NCBI GenBank assembly: GCA_910592005.1
Contig: CAJVPP010001538.1
Span: forward strand, 1 to 19,377
Source: Funneliformis mosseae
Lineage: Eukaryota; Glomeromycota; Glomeromycetes; Glomerales; Glomeraceae
Reading direction: 5' to 3'
Length of the DNA stretch: 19,377 nucleotides
Position numbers and translations under genes: made by a program. Shown piece after piece: positions 1-10,421 of this stretch. The stretch's first letter is position 1. Each line of letters opens with the position of its first letter. Under the pieces are notes generated by a model. The model was not told where the DNA came from. It made no database searches and saw nothing but the letters and a program-made list of their open reading frames with translations.

Positions 1-57
1 TCGGTTTGATTTCAGTGAAATCATTATTGGTGTTGTCGCAAATTTCAATTTCTCGAT

Positions 58-687
58 TTAACCTAGAAAGCGAAATAACGCGTTTATTATTTTTTAAATT
101 TAAAGTTTTAGGCATAATTATAAATATGGTATATAAAGTAAAGTATTAAATCATGAAAAAAAGTGAAGGTCTATTTATAATGATCAGAAGTGATATAAGA
201 AAATAAAAAATTTCTATTCTCCGTATGATGTTTGTCACAATTTAATTGGCTCAATGAAAATTTGTTTTGTCATATATATAATTGTATGATAAATATGATA
301 AATAAGGGCGCGATCATCTAGTGATAATTTGTTTGTTCGATTTTATCACTAGATCTTTTTTATCATATAAAAAGTTCTATTTAGAATATTCCATCATGGA
401 ATCTTTCGAAAAAGAACATTTTATAAATAAGGCGCGATCATCTAGTGATAAAATCGAACAAACAAATTAAGTAAATTAAATTATATACATATGACAAATT
501 TTCATTGAGCCAATTAAATTGTGGAGAATAATTTTTTTATATTCTATCACTTCTGATCTTTATAAATAGATCTTTCATTTTTTTCATGATTTAATATAAC
601 TCGACTTTATATACCATATTTTTATCATTTATGTATAAAACTTTAAATTTAAAAATAATAAACGCGCATTTTCGCTTTCGAGGTTAA
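58..687. repeat. Near-perfect 630-bp palindrome (foldback/MITE-like element)
   Basis: The left arm (58-394) read against the reverse complement of the right arm (396-687) matches along its length, with small indels. Shared blocks include GAAAGCG near the outer ends, ATGGTATATAAAGT, TTAAATCATGAAAAAAA, GATCAGAAGTGATA and ACAATTTAATTGGCTCAATG. The centre is ATTCCAT-C-ATGGAAT (388-402), so there is effectively no spacer. Nested inside is a perfect 30-bp inverted pair, 325-354 against 440-469. The left arm is about 45 bp longer because of extra sequence, including a second copy of a 20-bp block. The outer ends are near TTAACCT (58-64) and AGGTTAA (681-687). I could not find a convincing target-site duplication. 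It fits a non-autonomous foldback or long-TIR DNA transposon, or an inverted segmental duplication; there is no coding capacity. Confidence 0.85.
307..450. repeat. 20-bp direct repeat pair inside the palindrome
   Basis: GGCGCGATCATCTAGTGATA occurs at 307-326 and again at 431-450 in the same orientation, each preceded by ATAAATAAG-like sequence. The left copy overlaps the start of the 30-bp inverted block at 325-354, so it can also fold locally: CTAGTGATA at 318-326 pairs with TATCACTAG at 344-352. This breaks the symmetry of the palindrome. It may be a secondary duplication, or the end of a smaller element inserted in the left arm. Confidence 0.75.
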
Positions 688-1049
688 AGTTGCCGATCGT
701 AATTATTGAATTACGAAATAATGCGTAATCGTATTTGTAATTATCAATTATTCATTTATGGGTTAAAAATTTATAAAGCATAATGCATAATTAATGCATT
801 ATTCGTAATTATTTTATAATGCATAATTAAATACTTAACTTTAATTGGTTAATTATTTTATATAATAAAATAAAATTTCTTAAAAGTCACGAGCTATTTA
901 TAAAGTTATAAAAAAAAAATTGCTAAATTTATTTATTGTAAAAATATTCTACGCTTATATAATAAAATTTTCTTCATTTTCTGAATTTTTTCTTTTTGAT
1001 CATTATCTCCATAAAGATTTGTATTATAATTATTGAAAATCACAGCATT
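688..1049. other. AT-rich non-coding stretch, no gene seen
   Basis: There is no supportable reading frame. The stretch holds repeated short words of the TAATTAT, TAATGCGTAAT and ATGCATAATTA type between about 700 and 850, then simple AT-rich sequence with A and T runs. It looks like an old degraded repeat next to the palindrome. Confidence 0.6.
780..802. repeat. Short inverted repeat, 9-bp arms
   Basis: ATAATGCAT (780-788) and ATGCATTAT (794-802) are perfect reverse complements around a 5-bp AATTA spacer. The word ATAATGCATAATTAA is repeated about 30 bp downstream. It could be part of a MITE end; there is no flanking duplication to support this. Confidence 0.55.
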
Positions 1050-1199
1050 TTAATCTAAAGTTAAAGTAATATTTAAATTAATATCTGTTACTATTTTTAA
1101 GTCTTCTCTAGAATCTATATCAACATTCTCTTCCTCTTTTTTATCTAACTCATCATTGGTTGAATCAGTTAATAAATTGACCATTTCTTTAACAGACAT
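1050..1199 (-). pseudogene. Short degraded coding fragment, unknown protein
   Basis: An ATG at 1197-1199 opens a 49-codon minus-strand frame that ends in TAA at 1050-1052. The product is acidic (an EEE run, many Asp and Glu) and begins MSVKEMVNLLTDS. Directly upstream, a second minus-strand frame is open and coding-like (it reads AKIQRFHVSEMQNELHILEK over about 1200-1265). This suggests one older reading frame split by a frameshift. The composition differs from the LINE proteins to the right. An acidic linker like this is common in DNA-transposon proteins, but I do not recognise the family and would not name it. Confidence 0.3.
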
Positions 1200-1896
1200 A
1201 TTTTTTCCAGTATATGTAATTCATTTTGCATTTCTGAAACGTGAAATCTTTGAATTTTAGCTATTACTTCAAGTTAGGATATAGAACCATGAACTAGCCT
1301 AAGGTAGAAAAAAATCTTTCACATAATGCATTATATAGTATCATACCAAAAATATGAATAGCTATGTTTCATAAAGATTGAAAAAAGATTTGCATATCAT
1401 ATACAAAATTAAAGGAGTATCATAATTCTCAGTATAAGGTAAATCAAATGGCATTTATTTTAAATCAAATTGCACATTTGAGCAACTAAAGTAAACATCA
1501 ATCTTATTATATCCCATTAAGGTTATTAGGCAAAACCTGAAGGTTTTAACAGGTAATCAAAATTGAAACCTGTTGAAATATTTTGCCAAATATTTTCATT
1601 AAAGGCAAAATTACAAAAGTTTCAACAGATGGTAAAAGTTTTGACAAATAGTAAAATCCATTAAACTCTTCTAATAATAGAATACAAATTTTTGTATTTA
1701 AAAATTTATTATATTTGGATCATAAGATAAGCAAATCATATATAATAAAGATCACTTTCTTTTATAATATCATATAATATATTTATAAATAAAAAAAAAA
1801 ATAAAAAATTTACATATTGATCATCAAGTCAAATTATATTATTTATTTCCTATATTTTCTTCATTTAAACTCATAATAATGTTACACCTAAAAATG
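1200..1896. other. AT-rich intergenic sequence, no gene seen
   Basis: Apart from the coding-like fragment near 1200-1265 this is low-complexity AT-rich DNA with A and T runs. A small perfect hairpin, AAAACCT-GA-AGGTTTT, lies at 1532-1547. It forms the downstream flank of LINE copy A and is the best candidate for original, non-LINE target DNA in the window. Confidence 0.6.
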
Positions 1897-1910
1897 ATGT
1901 GCAAAAATGA
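1897..1910. repeat. 14-bp motif flanking the 3' tail of LINE copy A
   Basis: ATGTGCAAAAATGA directly abuts the poly-T that marks the 3' end of copy A. The same motif (ATRTGCAAAAATGA) recurs at 10621-10634, 18228-18241 and 18247-18260, always at a LINE end. The simplest reading is a target-site duplication. A related AAAAATGA lies 5 bp further left, at 1890-1897. Confidence 0.8.
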
Positions 1911-1946
1911 TTTTTTTTTTATTAAATGCGCTAGTCTCATATGATC

Positions 1947-1952
1947 TTTATT
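1947..1952 (-). terminator. Polyadenylation signal AATAAA, copy A
   Basis: AATAAA on the minus strand lies 26 bp upstream of the poly-A tail, the usual spacing for cleavage and polyadenylation. The same signal is found at the same distance in copies B and C. Confidence 0.7.
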
Positions 1953-2232
1953 AATATTTATGAAATTATAAGAAGAACAAAATAAAAAAGAAAATACAAA
2001 AATATCTATAAACTAATCTAGAGACTAAACTACTTTATCAATACCAATCTTGCACTTTACTGGACTAAACTATATATTAGATAAGAAAAGGAACTAATCT
2101 AGACTAACGTACAGATATCAAACGTCCGGAAGGGAGGGCATGGTTACTGCTGTATCAAAAATTTGACCAGTGAAAACCAAAAGCAAGAGCTGCAGAAAAG
2201 GAGGAGGGGTTATTATGTGGAGTTTGTGTAGG

Positions 2233-5200
2233 TTATGAGAGTCCAGAGGAGACCCAAGCAGCAGAGAAATCATCTTTGATATTATTTGAAGTTTTCCAAA
2301 TTTGTAGTGATGTGTATCGTGTTAACCATATATTATGAGCTGAGGAGAAAATATCATCAAATAAGGATGATAATAGATCTTGGGTGAGTAGTTTGTTGTT
2401 GGTAATAGAAGTGATAGAGGAGAAAAATGACGAAGGGATGATTCCTTTTATGAGATCCATAAAATATAAGTTGTTTTTGAAAGAGTTGCAATACTATATT
2501 AAAGATTAATCAATAGCATCAATTAAAGTATCATTGTTAGGATTATTAAATTCTTTGAGATGAGACAAGAAAGCCTGTTTGTGCTTTTGTATTAAGTCAA
2601 TAAGTGAAGTTGTATTTTGGGAACAAGACCAAATGTGATCAAAGTCTTCAATTGCAATATTATACCAGAAGCAAGTATTAGTAGTATAAAGTTGGAAATA
2701 TCATATGTTCATTATTGTAAAAGTGTGAAGTAATTGTAATAACAATTTGATCTTGAATTGCTTCCATTTGCATGCATCAAATGATATCATCCTAGTATTT
2801 TCTGAATCATTAAGAACATAAAAAAGAGTTTGCCAATCAATGTGAAAATTGTGATATTTTGCAAATTAGGGAAGGGATAAAAGTATTCCAGCCCAAGATG
2901 CTTGTTGCATGTGTTTAATGAATAAACGTGGTGGTGTGATGATTGGTATATTATTATAGCTCATAAAGTATTTAGGACCTAGATGGTTACTGTTAATACT
3001 CAAGGGAGTACCAGAAAGTTGTTTTGCTAAAGCATCTACTTTGTTGTTAAGTATATCTGATTCATGAACTTTGACTTTTGTCAGTGACAACACAATATTA
3101 TTGGATGTAATAAGTTGCATCAAGATCATCCAAATATGGAAATAAGGAATTTTAAAAGCAGGATTTAGTGAAGGAGATTCTGCACATATGGTGGTAATTT
3201 TGTGATATGAGGCAATTGCAGCTTGTGAATCTGTGTAGATTTTAATGATGGAGTTCAGTGGGGCTGTGTATATAGCAGCAAGAATAGCAACTATTTCTGC
3301 TAATGTTGAAGAAGGAGAATATGAAACAAGTGTTACATTAAAGGAGAACGAAAGCTAATTTTGGTCAGTTTGTAACTACGCTATTTCCATCTGGCATTCA
3401 GAAAATCCTAAGGATATGAGTAAACTATCTGTATAGAATTGAAGAGTATTAGCATTAGTAAATTGGAATTTAAGACGATCTAGTTTATCAATGGATGTTT
3501 GATCAAAGGGGATAACATCTAAGCTAGGTAAAGATCTGGTTGGATATTGATAAGAAGATGTCAATGTTGACAGAATAATTTTATGAAGCATAAGGTGAGA
3601 AAGACTACACCACTATCCCTTTCAGGATTTGTAAAAAGTTTTAAATATAGAACAAAACGACTTGATAGTTTGATGGCACAAAAATGATGACGTTACTGTT
3701 GTTTGTAAAGTATAAAGGCTGAATGGTCGAAAAGGTTACATCTAGTACAAGGAGCAATAGGTGTTTAAAGGTTATCAGCTTGATTTGGCAAAAAATGTTG
3801 TGCGTGGATGATAATATCTTTGACTTTGACTACTTTGTCTAATATAAAGGTCATATACTGATTAGACCAAATTGTAACAAAATTTAGGTTGGTTGCTGAA
3901 GTGTTAAAGTTGGTTGGTTGAGTAGGTTCTTTGATAAATGAGGTGTGAGGAAGGCATTTATTGAGTAGTAGTCGATTTGAAATACTGGTCAAGAGTTGCA
4001 GCTCCAATTGTTTGAATTATTTAGCATTATGGAATACTGAGTTGTAAACCATATTTAGGTCAAAGGCTATGAACAGGTGAGTACCATCTATGGTAGTAAG
4101 TTAATTAACGTATAAAATTGAAAGTGATCGCAGTTTCATTATATTTTGCCAATAAACCTTGAAGGGGAGAAACTATATTATTGGAAGAGACCCCCCATCT
4201 ATTTATTTGAGGTTATAATCTTTGTCTATACGTTATTGGAATTTAAGTCCAATCTGTTTAGCAGCTGACAGAAATCCTGACCACTAGTCTTTGAAAGGCT
4301 TTATGTCTATGTAAGGCCAATATGTTAATGGAGACGAGGGTAGCCATTCCAATATTTGTAGTTGCAGGATTCGTAACTGTAAGGTTGAGCCAAGAAGTGA
4401 AATGTCGTTAATTATTTTTAATAAGTCAGATGACTTGGCTTGAATCTGTTTGTCAAACAGATATGCTAAATTGTAACCAAAGGTTAAGTAGAGAACAGAA
4501 GAAGATATAAAAGTCTAAGTTTCTTTTTGAAGAAATTTCTGAAGGAGGCCATCAGAGTATCACAAGCTGAACGAGAAATAAATGTCAGTTTTATTTAATA
4601 CAAAAGATGAGGAATAATGACTGTATTGAAAATTGCAACCATTTGTTTTGCAGTCAGTCTTTTTTTACTGAGCATGTTCTTTGTTTTAGTAAACTCATCA
4701 CTGATTTGTTTAGTAATAAATTGTCTATTATTAAACAGAGATACCCAGACTCCCAAATATCTAGTGGATTTCTTGTGATGTAGTAGTGTAAGCTAAATAT
4801 TATTTTCATTGAAATTGAAATTAATAGAAGAGGGATCTTTGTCATTTATCATAAGGACAGATTTATCCCAGTTGACTTGAATGCTGTTAAGTGTATAGAA
4901 AGAGTCAGCAATCCTCATGATGTTTAGAAGATCTGATCTGGAATTTGCAAGCCAGAGTGTGTCGTCCATATATGCCAATATGGGAACATTATTGAAAAAC
5001 TTTGAATATTACATTTTGTAATGTCAGTATTCCAGTAGACGTGTTGTATATAGCTATGTAATGAGTTTTACACAAAATAAAGAAGCAGATCGTAATATAT
5101 GTACCATAAAATGGGTAATATGATTTCGTCTTAGTCAATGTCTGAGAGAACTAAATAAGTATCAGAGTTACTATACGCGATAAATACTTGATTAAAACGA

Positions 5201-7358
5201 GAAAGGAAAATCAAGATCAGGAATTTTATAAATGCTTTTGGGATTTGGAGGATTCAAGGCTCTGATTAATATGGTAATATTAACACAATCATATGCTTTT
5301 GACATATTTTGGAATAGGATTCAAAGGTTATTGTGATAAAACGAGGCGTCGTAATTGACATTGTTAAATATATGAATTGGTTTAAAGGTACTTCTGCAAG
5401 GTAGACTAGTGAAATTGTTTTTTTTGAGAATATTGTTGGTAGACAAAATGTTTAAGAGTCGACTGTTGATTAATTTAGTGAGAGCTTTACATAGATATTT
5501 GAGAAGTATGATTGGCCGTGTGTTTGTTAAATTGTATTTTCAGGGTTTTGGCTTAGGTATTAGATATACAAAAGCTAGATTCCATCTGCTAGGTGCTAGA
5601 TTGAGTGACAGGCATCTGCAGATTATAATCCATAAACATTTGGCTGTAAAGGGGCCAAGGTATTTTAACATCTCATTGGAAATCTTAGATGGTTCAGAAG
5701 CTTTTCCATTTGGGAGTGCCTTAATGATATTATTCCATTCTTCATCTGAAAGAGGTTGCATAATATTGTGATATATATCAGGATCAATTGATTCATCTGA
5801 TGTATAAACTTGTTCTCATACTTCAGGGAGAGATGGGTTGGAATACTGTGAGCCCACTACTTTTTGGAAATGTCTTGCAGTCTCATTTTGAACATTCTTT
5901 GGGTTCGTAAAAAGTTCTTTGTCAGGGCTATTGTTGTTTATGCATCTGTCAAGTGTAATGGTAGTGCAAGGACAATCTAATAGCAAATCAAACATAAATT
6001 TTTAGTCATCTACGAAATTATTACAACGTCTTTCGATAGCTTCATTGATGGCTTTGGTTTTAAGTTCTACTTCATTTAATTTAGCTGCAGTGGAAAGAAC
6101 TTTTTAAAGATCAATTAACAAGGGACGCAGCATCTTGATTTCTTGTAATGAGAAGTGACTGATGTTAGGGATTATAATGGCATATTCTATTGAAAAAGCT
6201 TGTACTTTTTTGTATCATGTGATCCATTTGAGATCGATGATGTTATTCTTGATACAATTGTTATCGGACTTACAAAATTTTTAAACTATCTTGATACGTT
6301 TATAAATTAATTTAAGTATACATAGTCTAAGGTCTCAATTGTGATGTGAGATATACTTATTAGGAATTGTTTTGATAATAATATCTATAATTGATTTCTG
6401 TAGAAGATCCTAATAGTGGTTCAAATGGTGTGTAGTGTGTATGCTATCTAACGACATGTTATAAAGCCTTGTATTTTTACATCGTTTATCAACTGAAGTT
6501 CTAAAGGCAGACCAGTTCTCCTCAGACATTTCATCATATCAGAAGACTAGCTTTTTAATTGCAGCACGTTAGGTGAAAGACAGATTAATAGATGCTAATG
6601 AAATAGTTGCATAAACAATTGCATGGTCTGATAAATCTCTATCAACCTTTTCTACAGTTTGGTTGATAAGGTCAGGGGTTAATGAAGAGTACATGAAAAT
6701 GTGGTCTATTATATAACGTTCAGTACTAGTCTCATATGTAATGAGATCATCATTCGGTTTTTGATTCTTGAAACAAGGTTGAGATTGTTAATCATGTGGA
6801 GATTGTTGAGCGAAGTGAAAAAAGCTTTCAAGTTTAAAGGATTGGAGGGTCATGATGGATCAGCATTAAAGCCACCCAAGGTTATCATAAGAAAGTTCTT
6901 TTAGTGTACATCGTTTATTAAGTCTAAAGCTTTTTTGTAAGTTTTTTCACATAATGTTTTATCAGAACTGAAAATATAAACATTAATGATATGGAATTTT
7001 TGTTTATTTTTAAATTGAAAATCTATTGAATATATGCGATAAAAGAAGGAGGAGTGGTGAAAAACATGATCAGCCAGGTGTTTTTTTATTAGGAAGCCAA
7101 CTTTGAAGCCCATACTTTGTATTGAGGGGTCAGTGTAAAAAAAGGAACAAATTTATTTGAACAAATTAGTTTTAAGGAGTATGTATAGGATGATTTATTA
7201 AAATTTGTTTCTTGTAGGACAATGACGTCTAAGTAGTAAAGAGAGTATAAATTAAAAAGAATTTGTTGTTTGTGTATTAAAGTAAAGGAATGAGTATTAT
7301 GGGTGGCGATATTAAAGGTGATGGGCACCATTTCTGCATTCAGTAGTTGTAATATCAT
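2233..7358 (-). pseudogene. LINE ORF2 of copy A: endonuclease-RT-RNase H, broken
   Basis: ORF2 encodes the polyprotein that nicks target DNA and reverse-transcribes the element RNA. It starts at ATG 7356-7358, two bases after the ORF1 stop, and ends in TAA at 2233-2235 after SSGLS. The endonuclease keeps the NTHSF and LQETNF blocks and the SDH motif (6623-6631), but the GDFNAD motif reads GGFNAD (6859-6876), losing an active-site Asp. The reverse transcriptase keeps LPNGKA (near 5700) and YMDD (4961-4972). Motif A reads FQNMSKAYD (5288-5314), so the first catalytic Asp is Asn. The conserved GIDQGE reads DID-stop-DE (5125-5142). RNase H keeps TDSQAAI and VDALAK but has TDS in place of TDGS at 3424-3435. 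The C-terminal CCHC-like motif (2623-2673) has Tyr for its second Cys. Many frameshifts and stops make it non-functional. Confidence 0.9.
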
Positions 7359-7363
7359 AATTA
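7356..7363 (-). promoter_or_regulatory. ORF1 stop / ORF2 start junction, copy A
   Basis: On the minus strand the bases read TAA-TT-ATG: the ORF1 stop (7361-7363), two bases, then the ORF2 start (7356-7358). Copy B has the same arrangement within a longer identical block (TTTAAATAATTATGATA). Such close spacing is the pattern used for termination-reinitiation in dicistronic LINE RNAs; that mechanism is inferred here. Confidence 0.65.
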
Positions 7364-9277
7364 TTTAAAGAAAAGTTCTAGGGCAAGAACCTCTGTGCCA
7401 TCTTCTAAGGAGTCAATAGAGCTAGGCATATTAAGTTTAGGAATCAGAATTATGTGTATAGGATGTGTGTCGTCAAGGACTATGTATTGAACATTGAAAT
7501 GGCTTTGAGAGCGATGTTTAGTTTTTTAACTATAATTTTGTTGTGCTTTTGTAGTTCTTCATTTTCTACGTGTAGGATAGCGATATATTTTTCTTGTTCG
7601 ATGACTCTGGAATCTGATGTATCAACTTCCAGTTTGTAAACAGTGTCTGTATCCATAGCACCTTCAGCTTTAGCTACTTCATTAAGTGCAGCAGCTTTCT
7701 TTGATGTAATTGTGAAAATGTTCAGGTGCTTTTCCACTTCGTTGAGGTGCATTGATAAAGCAAAGTCATTGTGAATAGTTGTGAGGGTTGCGGTGATGGC
7801 ATCCAATTGATTTAAAATCTTTTGTGTATCTATTAGTTCGTGTGTAAGAGTTTTAGGTGATCGATGGATGCGTCAGTTTTGTCTATTTAGTCAGACCATG
7901 ATTTTCTCGCGTAAATTAAATCATCAAGCGAGGATTTATCCTTCAGTAGTTTAGATTCGTTAGGTCTTATTAAAGGAGATTTAATCGGAGGTTTAACATC
8001 CTTAGTTCTATTAGCAAATAAGCATGGATTTTTTGGGTCAAACATAGTTTTCTAGTCATATACGAATGTGACCTTTGAACAGGATGCTAGTTCTGAGTAA
8101 TTTTTAAATTGCGCAGGTTTATAGCATTAGTAGAGATTTTGTGTTTGTCTATCTTTGAGAGTTGGTCTTTTCTGTCTACAATTTCATGAGTCATGTTCAG
8201 GAATGGAACAATGTGCATACAGGTTAATATTTGGTGTGATCCAGATAAGTTTCCTATTATCAAACTCAATTGGGTCCCCATTTTTAGCCGCTTCGAGGTT
8301 GTGTTTGTTACTAAAATGTATGAATGTATATTGGAGATTTCTATAATTTGATCGAGCTTTGGAAATCACCTACGTAATCATGTTAACTGCTTTACCAATA
8401 GGTTCTAATTCTCTATCAGTGATGTCTTTGCAAAAATTTGATAATTTTAAAGTAAATTAGGAGCGAGCTTTTACTTCATCATTTATTAGGGAGCAGACGT
8501 GCACTCTAACCATATCTTTCAAAATGAAAAGGCTAGCGTAGAATTTGAAGAAAAACAAGTCTGTATTGGCTGCATACAATATAGTCAAAGATTTTTCGTC
8601 AACATCATACATTTGATGATCGTGCTGAATCTGGCGAATGTAGATCAGATGATCTGTTCTAATATTGAGATCAGAATTTCTGAGACCTTGATTGACAAAT
8701 TTGGATCAAATTTGAAGGAAGCAGGTGTAATGAGGGGTATAAATGTGACAGTTTCCATAATGGAAAGTTTTGCAGCTATGGCATGATTAGCGTCATCTTG
8801 AGTTGTAAAGCCTAATCAAACGATTTTCAACATTTTGTTAGTTGGGTTAGGTTTGATGGATGCACCAATTAACGATGGGAATGCTAAGCCATTGAAAAGT
8901 TCACAGGCTTTGTTAGTCTTTTCTTTGAAGGATTTGTTTGGAAGAAAGGTTTTAGCAATGCAGTAAATGTAGAAAGTAGTCACGTCACATACTCTTTCAA
9001 ATATAATGGTATTCTTGCCAACATCTTTGACGTTTAATAAATTTTCAGATGCATTAAAAGCTTGGTCTTCGTCTATAAAATTATTAGTTTCAGAGGCTAA
9101 CATTTTACTATCCTTTGTTTTCAGAATAGGTAAATATTTGTGGTAGAGGTTTCAATTATATTTTTATAATCTGGAAACTACTGGCCTTTGCCATATTCAA
9201 AAGGTTGTTTGGCTTCTGCTAGGACTGCAGCGATTTGTTGGTCAACACTCATGTCACCAGTTGAGAAGATATCTGTT

Positions 9278-9285
9278 GTGTCAAC
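9278..9285. repeat. Left 8-bp target-site duplication of the hAT-like element
   Basis: GTGTCAAC borders the left terminal repeat and pairs with GCGTCAAC at 10414-10421 (7 of 8 identical). Removing the insertion plus one copy restores exact length alignment to copy B over the surrounding 49 bases, which fixes the duplication at 8 bp. Confidence 0.85.
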
Positions 9286-10413
9286 TAAAGTTCTGAATGA
9301 GTTGAGTCGAGTTAAGTTTAAAGATCAACTCGACTCGACTCTCTTTTTTCGAGTCAAGTTGAGTCAAATTTATTTTATAAAATCTTTCAATTTGATTTGA
9401 TTCGAGTTATATAAATTTTAAACTCAACTTGATTTGACTCGACTCGATTTTAACTCAATTCGACTTTGAAAAAAATAATAAAAAAAAATGAAAAGATCGG
9501 AAGGGAGGAAAGGGGGAGGGGGGGAAGAGCGAATAATTCATTATTATTCAAGTCGAATGATTCATTATTGTTCAAGTCGAATGATTCATTATCATTTAAG
9601 TCAAATGTTTTGGATTATCGTTCAAGTCAAAAGATTTGGGTCATCATTCAAGTCAAATGATTTGGGTCATCATTCAAGTTGAATTATTCAGGTCATCAAC
9701 CAAATTGAACGATTTGGGTCATCATTTAAGTCGAATGATTTGATCATCATTCAAGTTGAACGATTTGATCATCATTCAAGTCAAACGATTCAGGTTATCG
9801 ACTAAGTTGAATGATTCAGATCATTGTTCAAGTTGAACGATTTGGGTCATCGACCAAGTTGAACGATTTGGATCATCATTCAAGTTAAACGATTCAGATC
9901 ATCATTTAAGTCGAACAATTCGGGTCATTGACTAAGTTGAACGATTCAGGTCATCGTTCAAGTCGAATGATTCAGGTCATCATTCAAATCGAACAATAAA
10001 AAAAATTGTTCAAGTTGAATGATTCGTCATCATTCTTCTTGAACGATAAAAAAAATTATTCAAGTTGAACGATTCATCATCATTCTTCATGAATGATAAA
10101 AAAAATCGTTCAAGTCGAATAATTTGTCATCGCTTAAGTCAAACAATTTGTTATCGTTCTTTTGAATGATAAAAAAATATCGTTCAAGTCGAACGATTCA
10201 TCATCGTTCTTCTTGAACAATAAAAAAATATTGTTCAAATCAACTCGAGTCAACTCAAATCAAGTTGAGTTTAAATCAAGTCGAGTTAAATATTTAACTC
10301 TTGAATTTGACTTAACTCACAAATCATCGAGTTAAAAAACATAAACTTAACTCGATTTAAACTCGACTTGGCTTATCTGACTCATGAGTTAACTCAACTC
10401 ATTCAGAACTCTA
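9286..10413. mobile_element. Non-autonomous hAT-like DNA transposon with internal minisatellite
   Basis: This 1128-bp insertion in ORF1 of copy A is absent from copy B at the same place. The terminal inverted repeats begin TAAAGTTCTGAATGAG on the left (9286-9307) and TAGAGTTCTGAATGAG on the right (reverse complement of 10392-10413), with 21 of 22 bases matching. Both ends fit the YARNG start common in hAT elements, and the 8-bp target duplication is also typical. Both subterminal regions (9300-9460 and 10230-10390) are packed with GTCGAGTTAA-like words in both orientations, as expected of transposase-binding sites. No transposase is encoded; the middle is a minisatellite. It would need a transposase supplied from elsewhere. 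Orientation is undefined. Confidence 0.85.
9529..10230. repeat. Hairpin-rich minisatellite, about 25-bp then about 50-bp units
   Basis: From 9529 to about 9990 a 24-26-bp unit (consensus near GAATGATTCAGGTCATCATT plus CAAGTC) repeats with substitutions. From about 9990 to 10230 the unit is about 50 bp and gains an A-run flanked by inverted arms, for example GAACGAT/ATCGTTC or GAACAAT/ATTGTTC around six to eight A. Every unit also carries the quasi-palindrome TTCAAGTYGAA. Short open frames through this region are a by-product of the repeat. Confidence 0.85.
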
Positions 10414-10421
10414 GCGTCAAC
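10414..10421. repeat. Right 8-bp target-site duplication of the hAT-like element
   Basis: GCGTCAAC follows the right terminal repeat and matches GTGTCAAC at 9278-9285 with one transition. Confidence 0.85.

Noticed and set aside
1050..1199. Naming this as a Tigger/pogo or other DDE transposase remnant
   Set aside because: An acidic linker near a transposon would fit, but no catalytic motif or diagnostic block is visible.
5409..5771. Plus-strand open frame of 120 codons
   Set aside because: Lies antisense to the LINE reverse transcriptase of copy A; the minus strand carries recognisable RT motifs, and the plus-strand product has none.
9466..9682. Two overlapping plus-strand frames with repeated FKSND-type or HHSS-type peptides
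   Set aside because: They are translations of the minisatellite units and simple sequence, not genes.
9529..10230. CRISPR-like appearance of regularly spaced repeats
   Set aside because: Units are contiguous and degenerate with no unique spacers, no cas genes are present, and the array sits inside a eukaryotic transposon.
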